Below, one piece after another: positions 54,842 to 63,708 of a stretch of 64,000 nt of DNA. The stretch comes from VXMF01 sp965206775. Lineage in GTDB: Bacteria > Acidobacteriota > Terriglobia > Bryobacterales > UBA6623. The translations under genes and the position numbers were made by a program. Position 1 is the first letter of the stretch; each line of letters begins with the position of its first letter. Below the pieces are notes generated by a model. It made no database searches. It was not told the DNA's origin and saw only the letters and a program-made list of their open reading frames with translations. The stretch lies in contig CBDBKU010000001.1 of the NCBI GenBank assembly GCA_965206775.1, forward strand, positions 186,001 through 250,000, written 5' to 3'.

Positions 54842-56041
54842 CTAGACCTGTCCGGCCAGGCTGAAGATAGGTAGGTACAGCGAGATCAGCACGAATGCGA
54901 CGAAGATGCCCATGCAGATCATGATCGCCGGTTCGACCAGGTTCAGCAGCGCGGCAGTCTTGGTCTGCACTTCCTCGTCAAAGAACTCCGCCACGGAGGT
55001 CAGCATCTGCGGCAGGGCCCCGGTAGTCTCCCCGACGCGCACCATTTCGATCGCCAGCGCGGGGAATATGCGGGTCTCGAGCATGCTGGCTGCGAGCGGC
55101 TGGCCCTCTCTCACGCGGTCTCGCACGGACTCCAGCGTGGAGCGAAGCAGACCCGATCCCATGGATGCGCCGGCGGTCTCGAGCGCCCGCAGCAGGGGAA
55201 TCCCGCCCGTCAGCAGCGTGCTCAGCAGGCGCGCAAGCTGGGCCACTTGGTAGCGAATCCAGAGGGGTCCGATCATCGGCGTGCGCAGAGTCACGCGCTC
55301 CAGCGTCGCCCGCACTGCATTCCGGCGCAACGCCCACGCGCTGGAAGCCGCTAGTGCGGCGAGGCCCGCGAGTAGCGGCAGGGCATTGTCGCGGGCAGCT
55401 CCCCCGAAGGCCACTAGCAGCTGCGTCGAGGCCGGCAGGGAGGCGTCCATTGTTTCGTAGAGCTGCGAGAACTCGGGTACGACGTACGTCAATAGGAACA
55501 CCACGAGCACGGCGACCAGGACGATCAGCACGGCCGGATAGATCAAGGAGACCAAGAGCTTCTTCCGGATCGCCAGAGCGAGCTTTTCGTAGGTCACGTA
55601 GCGTTCCAGAACCGAGTCGAGTGCCCCCGACCGCTCGCCTGCCAGCAGCGACGTGACGTAGATCGGCGGGAACCCGCCGCGCTTGGCGAAGGCGTTGGAC
55701 AATGAAACGCCGACGCGCACGTCGTCCCGGACCGCTCTCACATGACCGGCCAGAGTCTTGTTGCGCACGTTGCCGGAGAGGAGTTCCAGCGATTGCGGGA
55801 TGGGCATTCCCGCCCTGATCAGGGCGAGGAGCTGCTGGTTGAATACCACGAACTGCTCCAAGTCGAGCCGACCTCGCCTCGGCGCAGCATTCGGACCCGC
55901 CGGTTCGGACCGCGCCGGGGCCGAGCGGCCCGGCACGACCCGCTCCTGAGATGGCCGCCCAGCCGCCTTGGCGCGCTCTCTTCCCTCTCGCTTGACCGTT
56001 GAAGCGGGCATTTTCTCCTCGAATTCAAGACGCCCGGGCAT
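54842..56041 (-). CDS. pilC: PilC/GspF-type inner-membrane platform protein
   Basis: A 399-residue protein with two GspF repeats: FNQQLLALIRAGMPIPQSLE and LARLLSTLLTGGIPLLRALE, each followed by long helices; membrane segments LVSLIYPAVLIVLVAVLVVF, ALPLLAGLAALAASSAW and NLVEPAIMICMGIFVAFVLI. It anchors the ATPase at the inner membrane. ATG 56041 is used, with 60 residues of basic linker before the first domain; ATG 56011 is possible. First gene of the operon, 80 bases ahead of pilB. Confidence 0.9.
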   Translation of the reverse strand: MPGRLEFEEKMPASTVKREGRERAKAAGRPSQERVVPGRSAPARSEPAGPNAAPRRGRLDLEQFVVFNQQLLALIRAGMPIPQSLELLSGNVRNKTLAGHVRAVRDDVRVGVSLSNAFAKRGGFPPIYVTSLLAGERSGALDSVLERYVTYEKLALAIRKKLLVSLIYPAVLIVLVAVLVVFLLTYVVPEFSQLYETMDASLPASTQLLVAFGGAARDNALPLLAGLAALAASSAWALRRNAVRATLERVTLRTPMIGPLWIRYQVAQLARLLSTLLTGGIPLLRALETAGASMGSGLLRSTLESVRDRVREGQPLAASMLETRIFPALAIEMVRVGETTGALPQMLTSVAEFFDEEVQTKTAALLNLVEPAIMICMGIFVAFVLISLYLPIFSLAGQV

Positions 56042-56188
56042 CCTTCAGCGTGCAACGTGCCAGCCGAGAGGCCGGGACCCGGGTGCGACCGACCGCTTGC
56101 AACAGCGGAGTTGCCGGACGCTGTTTCGAGTCTCGGAATAAGCGTCGACCGCGGGTCTCGATGAGACCCCGCGCATGGCCGGGATCCA
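56042..56188. other. intergenic, no gene
   Basis: Separates the Oar-like receptor from the pilus operon; should hold the operon promoter. Nothing clear seen. Confidence 0.3.
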
Positions 56189-59100
56189 CTAGAACGTGAA
56201 CCTTAGGCCGAGCTGCATCTGCCTTGCCTGTCCTGCCGATAGGATCCTGCCGAACGTCGGCAAACCGTAGGTGCGCTCGGGGAGGTCGAAGTTCGCTTGA
56301 TTGGCGAGGTTGAATGCCTCGGCGCGCAGCTCTGCCGTGACGCCATCCGCTAGGGTGACCGCCCGGACCAAGGCGATATCGAACGAGGCCGTGCCCGGCC
56401 CCGCGAGGATGTTGCGGCCAGCGTTGCCGAACGAAAGCGGCGGCGGGAGTGCGAATGCGGTCGGATCGAAGAACCTGTCGGGGTTCCGAGCGCCGGTGCG
56501 GGGATTGCCGACGAGGTGCGGCCTGTCGGAGCCGAATATGCCGCCGGTGTTTCCCGTATTGGAGTTGTCCTCGGCGAGCTGCGGTGTCAGGGGCCGCCCG
56601 CCCGCGAAGGTGGCGATGGCGAATGTCCGCCAGCCCCCCAGCAGCCAGTGCCGGAACGGAGCCGCGTACTGCAGCGCGAAGACGAGGCGGTGGCGCTGGT
56701 CGAAGTTCGACAAGCCCCGCTCGGCCCGGAAGTTCTGACTGTCTTGCGGGAACGACTGGTCCCCTTTCGATCCGAGGAAGGCCGAGACCTCGTCGATCGA
56801 CTTGGCCCACGTGTAGGCGAGGCGGAACCCCGCCCGGCCGGCGAACCGCCGTTCCAGCGTGAAGACCCCGGAATGGTAGGTGGAGGATGCCCCGGACTCG
56901 AAGAGCGCGATGTTCGCGAATCCTGGCGTGGGCCGCCTGAAGTCGACCTCTCCTCCGCCCGGTGCTGGCTGGTTGAGGTTGCGGCGGCGAAGCAGCTTCG
57001 TTCCCTTCGAACCGACGTACGAGGCCCTCGCGACGATCTTGCGGGGCAGCGCCCGCTCGAAGCCGGCGTTCCAGTGCTGGGCGTAGCCCGTTCGATAGTC
57101 GGGTTGCAGAGCGTTGACCGAAGCGGGCGGCGTGTACCCGCCTCCCGGAAACGGATTCTCAAGGCTTGGAAGCGATACCGGCGATGGAAAGAACAGCCTG
57201 AGGTCGAAGTACGGTGGATTGAAGTAGAGTCCGGAGTTGGCTTCGAGGACGTTGACCTCGTAGTAGATCCCGTAGGATGCCCGGATCACGAGCGATTCGG
57301 CTGGATTCCAAGCGATTCCGACGCGGGGGGCCAGGTTGTTCGTGTCCGCGGAGTACCCCGCTCGGCCCAGCGATGTCGAGCCCGGCTTGACCAGCCGCGC
57401 GGATTCCAGGTCGAACTGGGTGAAGCGGTCGTCCGCGTCGTAAGCGGGTGCGTTGTACTCGTAGCGCAGGCCGACGCTCACCGTCAGCTCGTCAGCAGGC
57501 GTCCAGTCGTCCTGGGCGAATCCGTTCCAGTACCGGGCGCGCTGCCGGAAGTCGTTATCGATGGTTGTCTGAATGCTGTACGTAGGCAGTCCCAGCAAGA
57601 GATCGGAGACCGGATGCTGCGAAATGGCCCCCAGGAAGTTGAACTGGCCGCGACCGAACAGCCCTTGCGTGCCGTCGATCCGCACGTCGCGGTACTCGCC
57701 GCCCCACTTGAGGCTGTGCCTGGCTCCCGCGCTCGTCAGATTGACAGACAGGTGGGCGGTGCCGCTGACTCGCGAAATCGGAAGCGCCGTGGAGTCGGAC
57801 AGGCTCGCGAAGCCGGCAACGTTCACACCCGGGAATCCAATGAATCGAGGGTCCTTGGACAGCCCCGGGATGCCGAGTTCCCCAGCGACGTCTCGTCCGG
57901 CATTCTGGTGCAGGACTTCGCGTCGGAGCCGGTTGAAGCCGGCTCTCGCCTCCAGCAGGGTGAACGGAGAGAACGCGTGGGTATACGAGGCAGCCAGATG
58001 CTGCCCGCGGTCGAGCGTGAAGCTGCCGAATCCGGGCACGTCGCTGTCCGAGAACGGATCGAAACTGCGTGTGTGGCCGAGGTTGTACCGAATGAAGAAA
58101 CGGCTCCTCGAGCCGACATCCTGGTCCAGGCGTCCCATCGCTTGGTTGACGAGACCGTCGCCGAGCGGAGTGGAGACGTAGTTCTGGACGGCATCCCCCC
58201 GGTTGGGGTCCGGCCAGTAACCGGCCAGGGCGCGTCCTGCAGGGCTCTGGCGGGCAATCGGGACGCGGTTGCCCGGGAACGGCGCCCTCGCAAACGGGTC
58301 GATCACCGGCGCCCCGAAATGCGAGAAATCGCCCGCACGCTGGTCCACGGACGGCACCGACGCCGTTCGAGTGGCCGCGTCTCGAATGCGCGTGCCTTCG
58401 AGCCCGCCAAAAAAGAACGTGCCCTTGTTCAGCAGCGGTCCTCCGAGCGTGGCTCCGAACTGGTTCCGGCGATACGGCGGCGGCTGGCCGGGAGGATCGA
58501 AGTAGTTCCGAGCGTCGAATGCATCGTTGCGCAGGTACTGGTAGGCCGAGCCGTGAAGCTGCTTCGTGCCGGAGCGGCTAACGACGTTGACCTGGCCCCC
58601 GGCGCTGCGACCGTACTCGGCCTTGTAACCGGAGGCATGCAGTCGGAATTCCCTGACCGTGTCGAGCGGAGGGCCGAGGACAAGCCGGTTGATGTACAGG
58701 TCGTTGTTGTCGATCCCGTCAAGCAGGAAGTTGTTGGACGCCTCTCGCCCGCCCGAGACATGGAAGCCGCTGTCGTTCTGGGTCGAGAGTTCGGAACCGG
58801 GCGCGCTCGAATGCGCGCCGCCAGCGAGGAGCGTCAGCGGCAGGAAAACCCTTTGGTTCAGGGGCAGGTTCCGCATTTCCCCGCGTTCGACTACGGTGCC
58901 CAAGGCGGCTGTGCCCGATTCCAAGAGCGGCGTCGCATCGGACACCTCGACGCTGAACCGGGCCGTTTCGACATACATCGACAAGTCCACCCGAATGCTA
59001 GTGCCGACCCTCACTTGGATCCGCGCAGCCGGAGCCGACAACCCCTGTGCCCGGGCCAGCAAGTCGTAGGCTCCCGGCGGCAATGCAGGAAATCTGTAGC

Positions 59101-59305
59101 TGCCGTCGGGAGCCGGCGGCGACGCGTAGCTGCGACCTGTGCCCACGTGCGTTGCCGAGACCTCCGCCGAAACCCGCCCGCCCGACGGATCGCGGACTGT
59201 GCCCGAAATACTCCCTCCAACCGATTGAGCGTTACCTGCCGATGCGGCTACCGCGATCGCACCTACCGCGAGCCAGCTCCTGAACTTGCGCATCACGTCA
59301 AGCAT
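56189..59305 (-). CDS. Oar-like TonB-dependent receptor
   Basis: A 1038-residue outer-membrane protein. Signal peptide in KFRSWLAVGAIAVAASAGNA; residues about 28-115 are a carboxypeptidase-regulatory-like domain (SISGTVRDPSGGRVSAEVSA, GSYRFPALPPGAYDLLARAQ); then a plug (FLLDGIDNNDLYINRLVLGP, GQVNVVSRSGTKQLHGSAYQ); then a barrel with many aromatic-ended strands, finishing QMQLGLRFTF with a terminal Phe. This domain order is common in Acidobacteriota, where very many such receptors occur; substrate unknown, probably oligosaccharide or peptide. Start ATG 59305, or ATG 59293. Confidence 0.9.
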   Translation of the reverse strand: MLDVMRKFRSWLAVGAIAVAASAGNAQSVGGSISGTVRDPSGGRVSAEVSATHVGTGRSYASPPAPDGSYRFPALPPGAYDLLARAQGLSAPAARIQVRVGTSIRVDLSMYVETARFSVEVSDATPLLESGTAALGTVVERGEMRNLPLNQRVFLPLTLLAGGAHSSAPGSELSTQNDSGFHVSGGREASNNFLLDGIDNNDLYINRLVLGPPLDTVREFRLHASGYKAEYGRSAGGQVNVVSRSGTKQLHGSAYQYLRNDAFDARNYFDPPGQPPPYRRNQFGATLGGPLLNKGTFFFGGLEGTRIRDAATRTASVPSVDQRAGDFSHFGAPVIDPFARAPFPGNRVPIARQSPAGRALAGYWPDPNRGDAVQNYVSTPLGDGLVNQAMGRLDQDVGSRSRFFIRYNLGHTRSFDPFSDSDVPGFGSFTLDRGQHLAASYTHAFSPFTLLEARAGFNRLRREVLHQNAGRDVAGELGIPGLSKDPRFIGFPGVNVAGFASLSDSTALPISRVSGTAHLSVNLTSAGARHSLKWGGEYRDVRIDGTQGLFGRGQFNFLGAISQHPVSDLLLGLPTYSIQTTIDNDFRQRARYWNGFAQDDWTPADELTVSVGLRYEYNAPAYDADDRFTQFDLESARLVKPGSTSLGRAGYSADTNNLAPRVGIAWNPAESLVIRASYGIYYEVNVLEANSGLYFNPPYFDLRLFFPSPVSLPSLENPFPGGGYTPPASVNALQPDYRTGYAQHWNAGFERALPRKIVARASYVGSKGTKLLRRRNLNQPAPGGGEVDFRRPTPGFANIALFESGASSTYHSGVFTLERRFAGRAGFRLAYTWAKSIDEVSAFLGSKGDQSFPQDSQNFRAERGLSNFDQRHRLVFALQYAAPFRHWLLGGWRTFAIATFAGGRPLTPQLAEDNSNTGNTGGIFGSDRPHLVGNPRTGARNPDRFFDPTAFALPPPLSFGNAGRNILAGPGTASFDIALVRAVTLADGVTAELRAEAFNLANQANFDLPERTYGLPTFGRILSAGQARQMQLGLRFTF

Positions 59306-59466
59306 AGATGCTTCCAGTCCGCAGACCTGAGCGAATAGGCAGCGCGATTGGGGGCAAATTGCCTCGTGCCAGCCGGCTTGCCGCGTTCGAGGACTGTTCC
59401 ATTCCCGAGATCGTGCGAGCGGCCAGCGCTCGACACGCCTGCGAAGCGGGCCTAGGCTACCCCTCG

Positions 59467-60231
59467 TCAGAGGCGGAACAACTCGCGCAGCCGCTTCGTC
59501 TGCCCGCGGCTAACCGGGATTTCGGTCCTGTCCAGGTCGCTCATCACCAGTTGGTAGCTCGACTTGAACCAGGGCGCAACCTCCTTGATCCTGTCAATGT
59601 TCACGATGAACGAGCGGTGCGGGCGCCAGAAGAGCGGATCGCTCAGTGTCGACTGCAAGTCGTCGAGCGTCTTGTAGTTGCTGTGGCCCTCGACATCCGC
59701 TGCCACGATGCGGACGGCGCCATCACGGACTGTTGCGAAGATCACGTCGCCTGCGTCGACGAGCACCATGTGCATCCCTGTGCGGACTAAGACCTTCGTT
59801 GGCGGGCTGGAATGGTCACGCATCCTTAAGAGAAGCTGGGCCATCCGTTCCGACTCGTGAGCGGGCGAGTGCACGAGTTCGCGCGCCCGCTGGATCGACC
59901 GGCCGAGCCGGTCCTTCTCGACGGGCTTGAGCAGGTAGTCCGCCGCATTCACCTCGAACGCTTCCACAGCGTACTGGTCGAAGGCCGTCGCGAAGATGAT
60001 GTGGGGCAGCGCTCCGCCCCGGGCCAGAATCTCTCTCACGACTTGCAAGCCATTCAGGCCGGGCATTTGGACGTCGAGAAAAACTATGTCCGGATCGAGC
60101 GCTTCGATCCTCTCCAAGGCCCCGGGACCGTCGGCGGCTTCTCCCACGACCTCCACCTCGGGGAATGACCGTAGGAGAAAGCTCAGTTCTTCACGAGCTA
60201 GCTGCTCGTCGTCCACGAGCAGCGCGGTCAT
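59467..60231 (-). CDS. LytTR-family response regulator
   Basis: A 254-residue regulator. Receiver: ALLVDDEQLAREELSFLLRS with the acidic pair, phosphorylation Asp in DIVFLDVQMPGLNGLQVV (about 56), IIFATAFDQYAVEAFEVNAA and the Lys of YLLKPVEKDRLG. The LytTR DNA-binding domain begins about residue 150 and includes GHSNYKTLDDLQSTLSDPLF, FWRPHRSFIVNIDRIKEVAP and VSRGQTKRLRELFRL. ATG 60231 is preferred; ATG 60261 is an alternative. No histidine kinase gene is adjacent. Confidence 0.9.
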   Translation of the reverse strand: MTALLVDDEQLAREELSFLLRSFPEVEVVGEAADGPGALERIEALDPDIVFLDVQMPGLNGLQVVREILARGGALPHIIFATAFDQYAVEAFEVNAADYLLKPVEKDRLGRSIQRARELVHSPAHESERMAQLLLRMRDHSSPPTKVLVRTGMHMVLVDAGDVIFATVRDGAVRIVAADVEGHSNYKTLDDLQSTLSDPLFWRPHRSFIVNIDRIKEVAPWFKSSYQLVMSDLDRTEIPVSRGQTKRLRELFRL

Positions 60232-60300
60232 GGTCCCGCTCTCGTGGGAAGATCCGGGCATGGCCAGCGCCTTATATTGTAAGTCTAACATCGGAATCTG

Positions 60301-60963
60301 ATGTCGGGCCCGCCAGACACGGCGCTTGCCATGTTCGCCAAGGCTCCTCTGGCAGGGAGGGTCAAGACCAGGCTGATCGGCGCGCTCTCGCCCGAGAAAT
60401 CGGCTTCGTTCCACCGGGCGTGCGCTCTCGCGACATGGGATCGGCTCGTGGACTTCCCGGCAATCGATTCCTTCTTCTACTGCGACCGGCGGTGGTCCGA
60501 ATTCGAGGACGTCGCCAGGACAGGGCGATTCCGCTTCCAGCGTGGTGCCGACCTGGGCGAGCGGATGCGCAATTGCCTCGACGACTTGCTCGCCGAGGGC
60601 TACCGGCGGGCACTGATCGTTGGCAGCGATGCGCCGACGTTTCCCGACGCGCAGGTCCGGGAGGCCGTGGCCGCCCTTGGCTCGGCCGACGTCGTACTTG
60701 GCCCTTCCGAGGACGGCGGTTTCACCTTGGTCGGCGCGGTTCGCACGGATTCTAGGATGTTTCTCGACGTGATCTGGTCTGCGCAAGACACTCGGGAGTC
60801 CTGCTTGCGAGCGATGCGGTCAGCCGGTCTCCGGACGGTGCAGACACGAGCGAGGGCGTACGACGTCGACACCCCGGGCGACCTGGATCGCCTCCGAACC
60901 GATCCCGCGCTGCCCGCGCGCTTGCGGCGGTGGTTCGACAGCGTGCGCGTCAGCCGCTCATAG
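60301..60963 (+). CDS. TIGR04282 / DUF2064-type glycosyltransferase-like protein
   Basis: A 220-residue protein with the family features: MFAKAPLAGRVKTRLIGALS at residues 11-30, AEGYRRALIVGSDAPTFPDA (metal-type Asp), and VVLGPSEDGGFTLVGAV. The fold is that of nucleotide-sugar transferases such as MobA and ManC; its acceptor is unknown. ATG 60301. Its stop overlaps the manC stop by six bases (convergent). Confidence 0.85.
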   Translation: MSGPPDTALAMFAKAPLAGRVKTRLIGALSPEKSASFHRACALATWDRLVDFPAIDSFFYCDRRWSEFEDVARTGRFRFQRGADLGERMRNCLDDLLAEGYRRALIVGSDAPTFPDAQVREAVAALGSADVVLGPSEDGGFTLVGAVRTDSRMFLDVIWSAQDTRESCLRAMRSAGLRTVQTRARAYDVDTPGDLDRLRTDPALPARLRRWFDSVRVSRS

Positions 60964-62040
60964 GAGGTCGTCCCTGCCGGCTTCCCGGAGGGCTTGCTCC
61001 AGGGAGCGGATGTTCTGGGCCTGGCTCCGGCGGCAGATCAGGAGGGCATCGGGCGTTTCGACGACGACAAGGTCGTCGACGCCCATCAGCGCGACGTGCT
61101 TGCCTGGCACGTCCACGTAGTTGCGTTCCGCCCTTACGAAGGTTCCGTCGGTCCGAGCGCAGTTGCCGTCCGAATCCTTGGGCAGCAAGCAGTGCAGAGC
61201 ATCCCAGCTGCCTAGGTCGCTCCAGCCGATGTCGTCGACAGCGAAGCCCGCCACGCGCTCGGACCGCTCCAGGATTGCGTGGTCGACGGAAATGCTCTCG
61301 CACTCGCAGTAGCGCTCTGCGAGCCGGAGCGTCAGCGCGCCCGCTCCTCCGTCCGCGATCCAGCCGAGCGTGTCCCAGGTGCATGCTTGGTAACGTTGCA
61401 TCTCTTCCGCGAGCACCCGCGCCCTCCAGAAGAACTGGCCGCTGTTCCAGTAGAACCGGCGGGAGGCTAGAAAGCTCTTCGCCGTTGCCAGGTCCGGTTT
61501 CTCCCGGAACCGCAGCACGGGCGCGAGTTCGAGCGAGCCGGGCCGCGTGCCGACCGGGAATTCGATGTAGCCGTAGCCGGTTTCGGGGGAGGTAGGCTGG
61601 ATGCCCAGGACGATCAGCTTGTCGCGGGACGCCGCCTCGGCGCCTCGAACGACCAGGTCGCGGTAGGCGCATTCGCTTTCGATGTGATGATCGGCGGGGA
61701 AGACGCCCATCACCGCTTCGGGATCCTCGCGCAGCAACAGGGCGGCAGCGAGGCCGACTGCCGGCGCGGTGTTGCGCTGGACCGGCTCGGCAACCATGCG
61801 GCCCGGAGCTATCTCCGGAAGCTCGTCCGCGACAGAGGCTTGCAGGGATGCCCCGGTGACCACCCAGATTCGCTCCGGCGGGACTGTTCCGCGCAGGCGC
61901 TCGAATGTTCGTCGCAGGAGCGACTGCCCCCCGATCGGCGACAGCAGTTGCTTGGGGCGCGAGGCCCGGCTGAGCGGCCAGAAGCGAACGCCCCGGCCCC
62001 CTGCCAGGATGACTGCGTGGCAGTGAACGTTCGTTGCCAC
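60958..62040 (-). CDS. manC: mannose-1-phosphate guanylyltransferase
   Basis: A 360-residue enzyme making GDP-mannose from GTP and mannose 1-phosphate, for polysaccharides. Signature AVILAGGRGVRFWPLSRASR followed by PKQLL; VAEPVQRNTAPAVGLAAALL; VMGVFPADHHIESE; VLRFREKPDLATAKSFL; YWNSGQFFWRARVL; and GWSDLGSWDAL near the end. Starts at GTG 62040, 18 bases after lepB, so probably one transcript. No phosphomannose-isomerase domain is fused. A broken second copy is at 63232-63691. Confidence 0.9.
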   Translation of the reverse strand: MATNVHCHAVILAGGRGVRFWPLSRASRPKQLLSPIGGQSLLRRTFERLRGTVPPERIWVVTGASLQASVADELPEIAPGRMVAEPVQRNTAPAVGLAAALLLREDPEAVMGVFPADHHIESECAYRDLVVRGAEAASRDKLIVLGIQPTSPETGYGYIEFPVGTRPGSLELAPVLRFREKPDLATAKSFLASRRFYWNSGQFFWRARVLAEEMQRYQACTWDTLGWIADGGAGALTLRLAERYCECESISVDHAILERSERVAGFAVDDIGWSDLGSWDALHCLLPKDSDGNCARTDGTFVRAERNYVDVPGKHVALMGVDDLVVVETPDALLICRRSQAQNIRSLEQALREAGRDDLL

Positions 62041-62058
62041 GGTACCTCGCCAGGGCTC

Positions 62059-62853
62059 CTAGTGCGCTCCGTTGTCGCCGGCTCGGATGAGCTTGAATGT
62101 CCTCGTCCAGCGCGTTTTCGTGAAGAAGTTCAGAGCCAGGTCCCGGAGATGCTCCAGGGAAATGCCCGGATCCTGCAGGTGCGCCGTCGGGGCGTCGTAC
62201 GACCAGTAGATGATGAGGGGCTTGCCGATGATGTGATCGCGGGGGACGAATCCCCAATAGCGGCTGTCCAGGGACTGGTCGCGGTTGTCGCCCATTGCGA
62301 AGTACCGCCCTTCAGGTACCACGACCTCGCCGTCCCTGACGTGCTCTCGCAGCATCCGCATGGCCGGCTCGTAGATCTGCATTGACGTGGGCACGGAGGG
62401 GAAGTTGTCGCGATACGCGTCGATGTAGTCGCTCTTGAACACGACGTAGGGCTCGTCCGCCCTCCTGCCGTTCACCCAGAGCAGCTTGTCCAAGATTCGC
62501 AGGCGGTCCCCCGGAACGCCCACGATCCGCTTCACGAAGGTCTGGTGCAAGTCGATCGGGTAGCGGAACACGACAATGTCGCCGCGCTCGACGTCCTGGT
62601 AGGGGAGCAGGAACTTGCTGATCGCGCCTTCGGGGGCGTACGCCAGCTTGTCGACGAGCAGGTGGTCCCCGATCAGCAGCGAATCTTCCATCGAGCCCGT
62701 CGGGATCACGAATGCTTGAACTAGCGTTGTGGTTCCGAAGAGGAGCAGGAGGATGGTGACGGTCCATTCAGCGACGACGCCGCGGGCGGGCTCTGGTGCG
62801 CGCTTGCTGGAGGCCTTGACTGGCCTCGCCTCTTCGGTTGGGGTTTTGCTCAT
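62059..62853 (-). CDS. lepB: signal peptidase I
   Basis: A 264-residue membrane protease. One N-terminal membrane segment (VTILLLLFGTTTLVQAFVIP), then Box B PTGSMEDSLLIGDHLLVDKL with catalytic Ser54, Box D QTFVKRIVGVPGDRLR with Lys108, and Box E MGDNRDQSLDSRYWGFVPRD. Removes signal peptides from exported proteins. It is followed by manC. A second lepB with nearly identical C-terminal sequence enters from the right edge. Confidence 0.95.
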   Translation of the reverse strand: MSKTPTEEARPVKASSKRAPEPARGVVAEWTVTILLLLFGTTTLVQAFVIPTGSMEDSLLIGDHLLVDKLAYAPEGAISKFLLPYQDVERGDIVVFRYPIDLHQTFVKRIVGVPGDRLRILDKLLWVNGRRADEPYVVFKSDYIDAYRDNFPSVPTSMQIYEPAMRMLREHVRDGEVVVPEGRYFAMGDNRDQSLDSRYWGFVPRDHIIGKPLIIYWSYDAPTAHLQDPGISLEHLRDLALNFFTKTRWTRTFKLIRAGDNGAH

Positions 62854-63231
62854 TGCCGAATTCGCGCCGCCACGGGCGGCAGAATTCCCATGGTACTCCG
62901 TTCGCTGCTGGCTGGCTGAATGCGCCCAGCCGCTTCGCCGTCGCGGCGCATCCCGATGTCATTTGGACACAGCGGTCCGCTCGATCTGGACCGCGAAATC
63001 GCGACTGCTGGCGGGTGCGGAGACGACTTGCGGCGCGTTGAGACACGGCCGGAAACGACGAGACGGCAGGAATCGGACGATGCCGATCGCGAGCCATCGA
63101 CCATGAAGGATCCGGGCCAGCTCGATGTCGTCATCTTCGGGCAGACCACGGAGGACATCTATGAGGGCATCGAATGGGAAAAGGGCACCGCGGACGCGGG
63201 CAAGGGCATCGAGTGTCCTGTCGGGCACATC
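62854..63231. other. no gene supported; duplication junction
   Basis: About 380 bases between lepB and the broken second manC. Frames on both strands (plus 62920-63261, minus 62959-63228) overlap, neither matching a family I know. It lies between two copies of one gene pair and probably contains a remnant and the lepB promoter. Confidence 0.35.
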
Positions 63232-63691
63232 GGCCGCGTCCTGACCGGGAATTCGATGTAGCCGTAGCCGGCTTCGGGAGCGGTAGGCTGGATGCCCAGG
63301 ACGATCAGCTTGTCGCGGGACGCCGTCTCGGCTCCTCTAACGACCAGGTCGTGGAAGGCGCGTTCGTTTTCGATGTGATGATCGGCGGGGTAGACGCCCA
63401 TAGCTGCTTCAGGATCCTCGCGGAGCAACAGAGCGGCAGCGCGGCCGACAGCCGGCACCGTGTTGCGCTGGACCGGCTCGGCAATCGTGAGGCCCGAAGC
63501 TGCCTCCGGCAGCTCGTCTGAGAGAGGGGCTTGCAGGGATGCGCCGGTGACCACCTGGATTCGCTCCACCTGGACTGTTCCGCGCAGGCACTCGAATGTT
63601 CGTCGCAGGAGCGACTGCGCCCGACCGGCCAGAAGCGAACGCCCCGGCCCGCTGCCAAGATGACAGCGTGGCAGTGATCGTTCGTTGCCGC
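63232..63691 (-). pseudogene. partial second manC
   Basis: The N-terminal half of a manC copy. The GTG start of the intact gene is GCG here (63691-63689). The stretch with the PKQ part of the signature is deleted, so GRGVRFWPVGR runs directly into SLLRRTFECL with a frame change. Then VTGASLQAPLSDELPEAASG, YPADHHIENERAFHDLVVRG and YGYIEFPVRTRP follow. Homology with the intact gene ends near 63232. Not functional. Confidence 0.85.
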
Positions 63692-63708
63692 GGTGCCTCG
63701 CCGGGTTC

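Noticed and set aside
56516..59338. A 940-codon plus-strand frame
   Set aside because: Antisense shadow of the Oar-like receptor, whose domains and terminal Phe are clear.
62920..63261. Plus-strand 113-codon frame next to the manC remnant
   Set aside because: Competes with an equally long complement frame and crosses the duplication junction; no family recognised.
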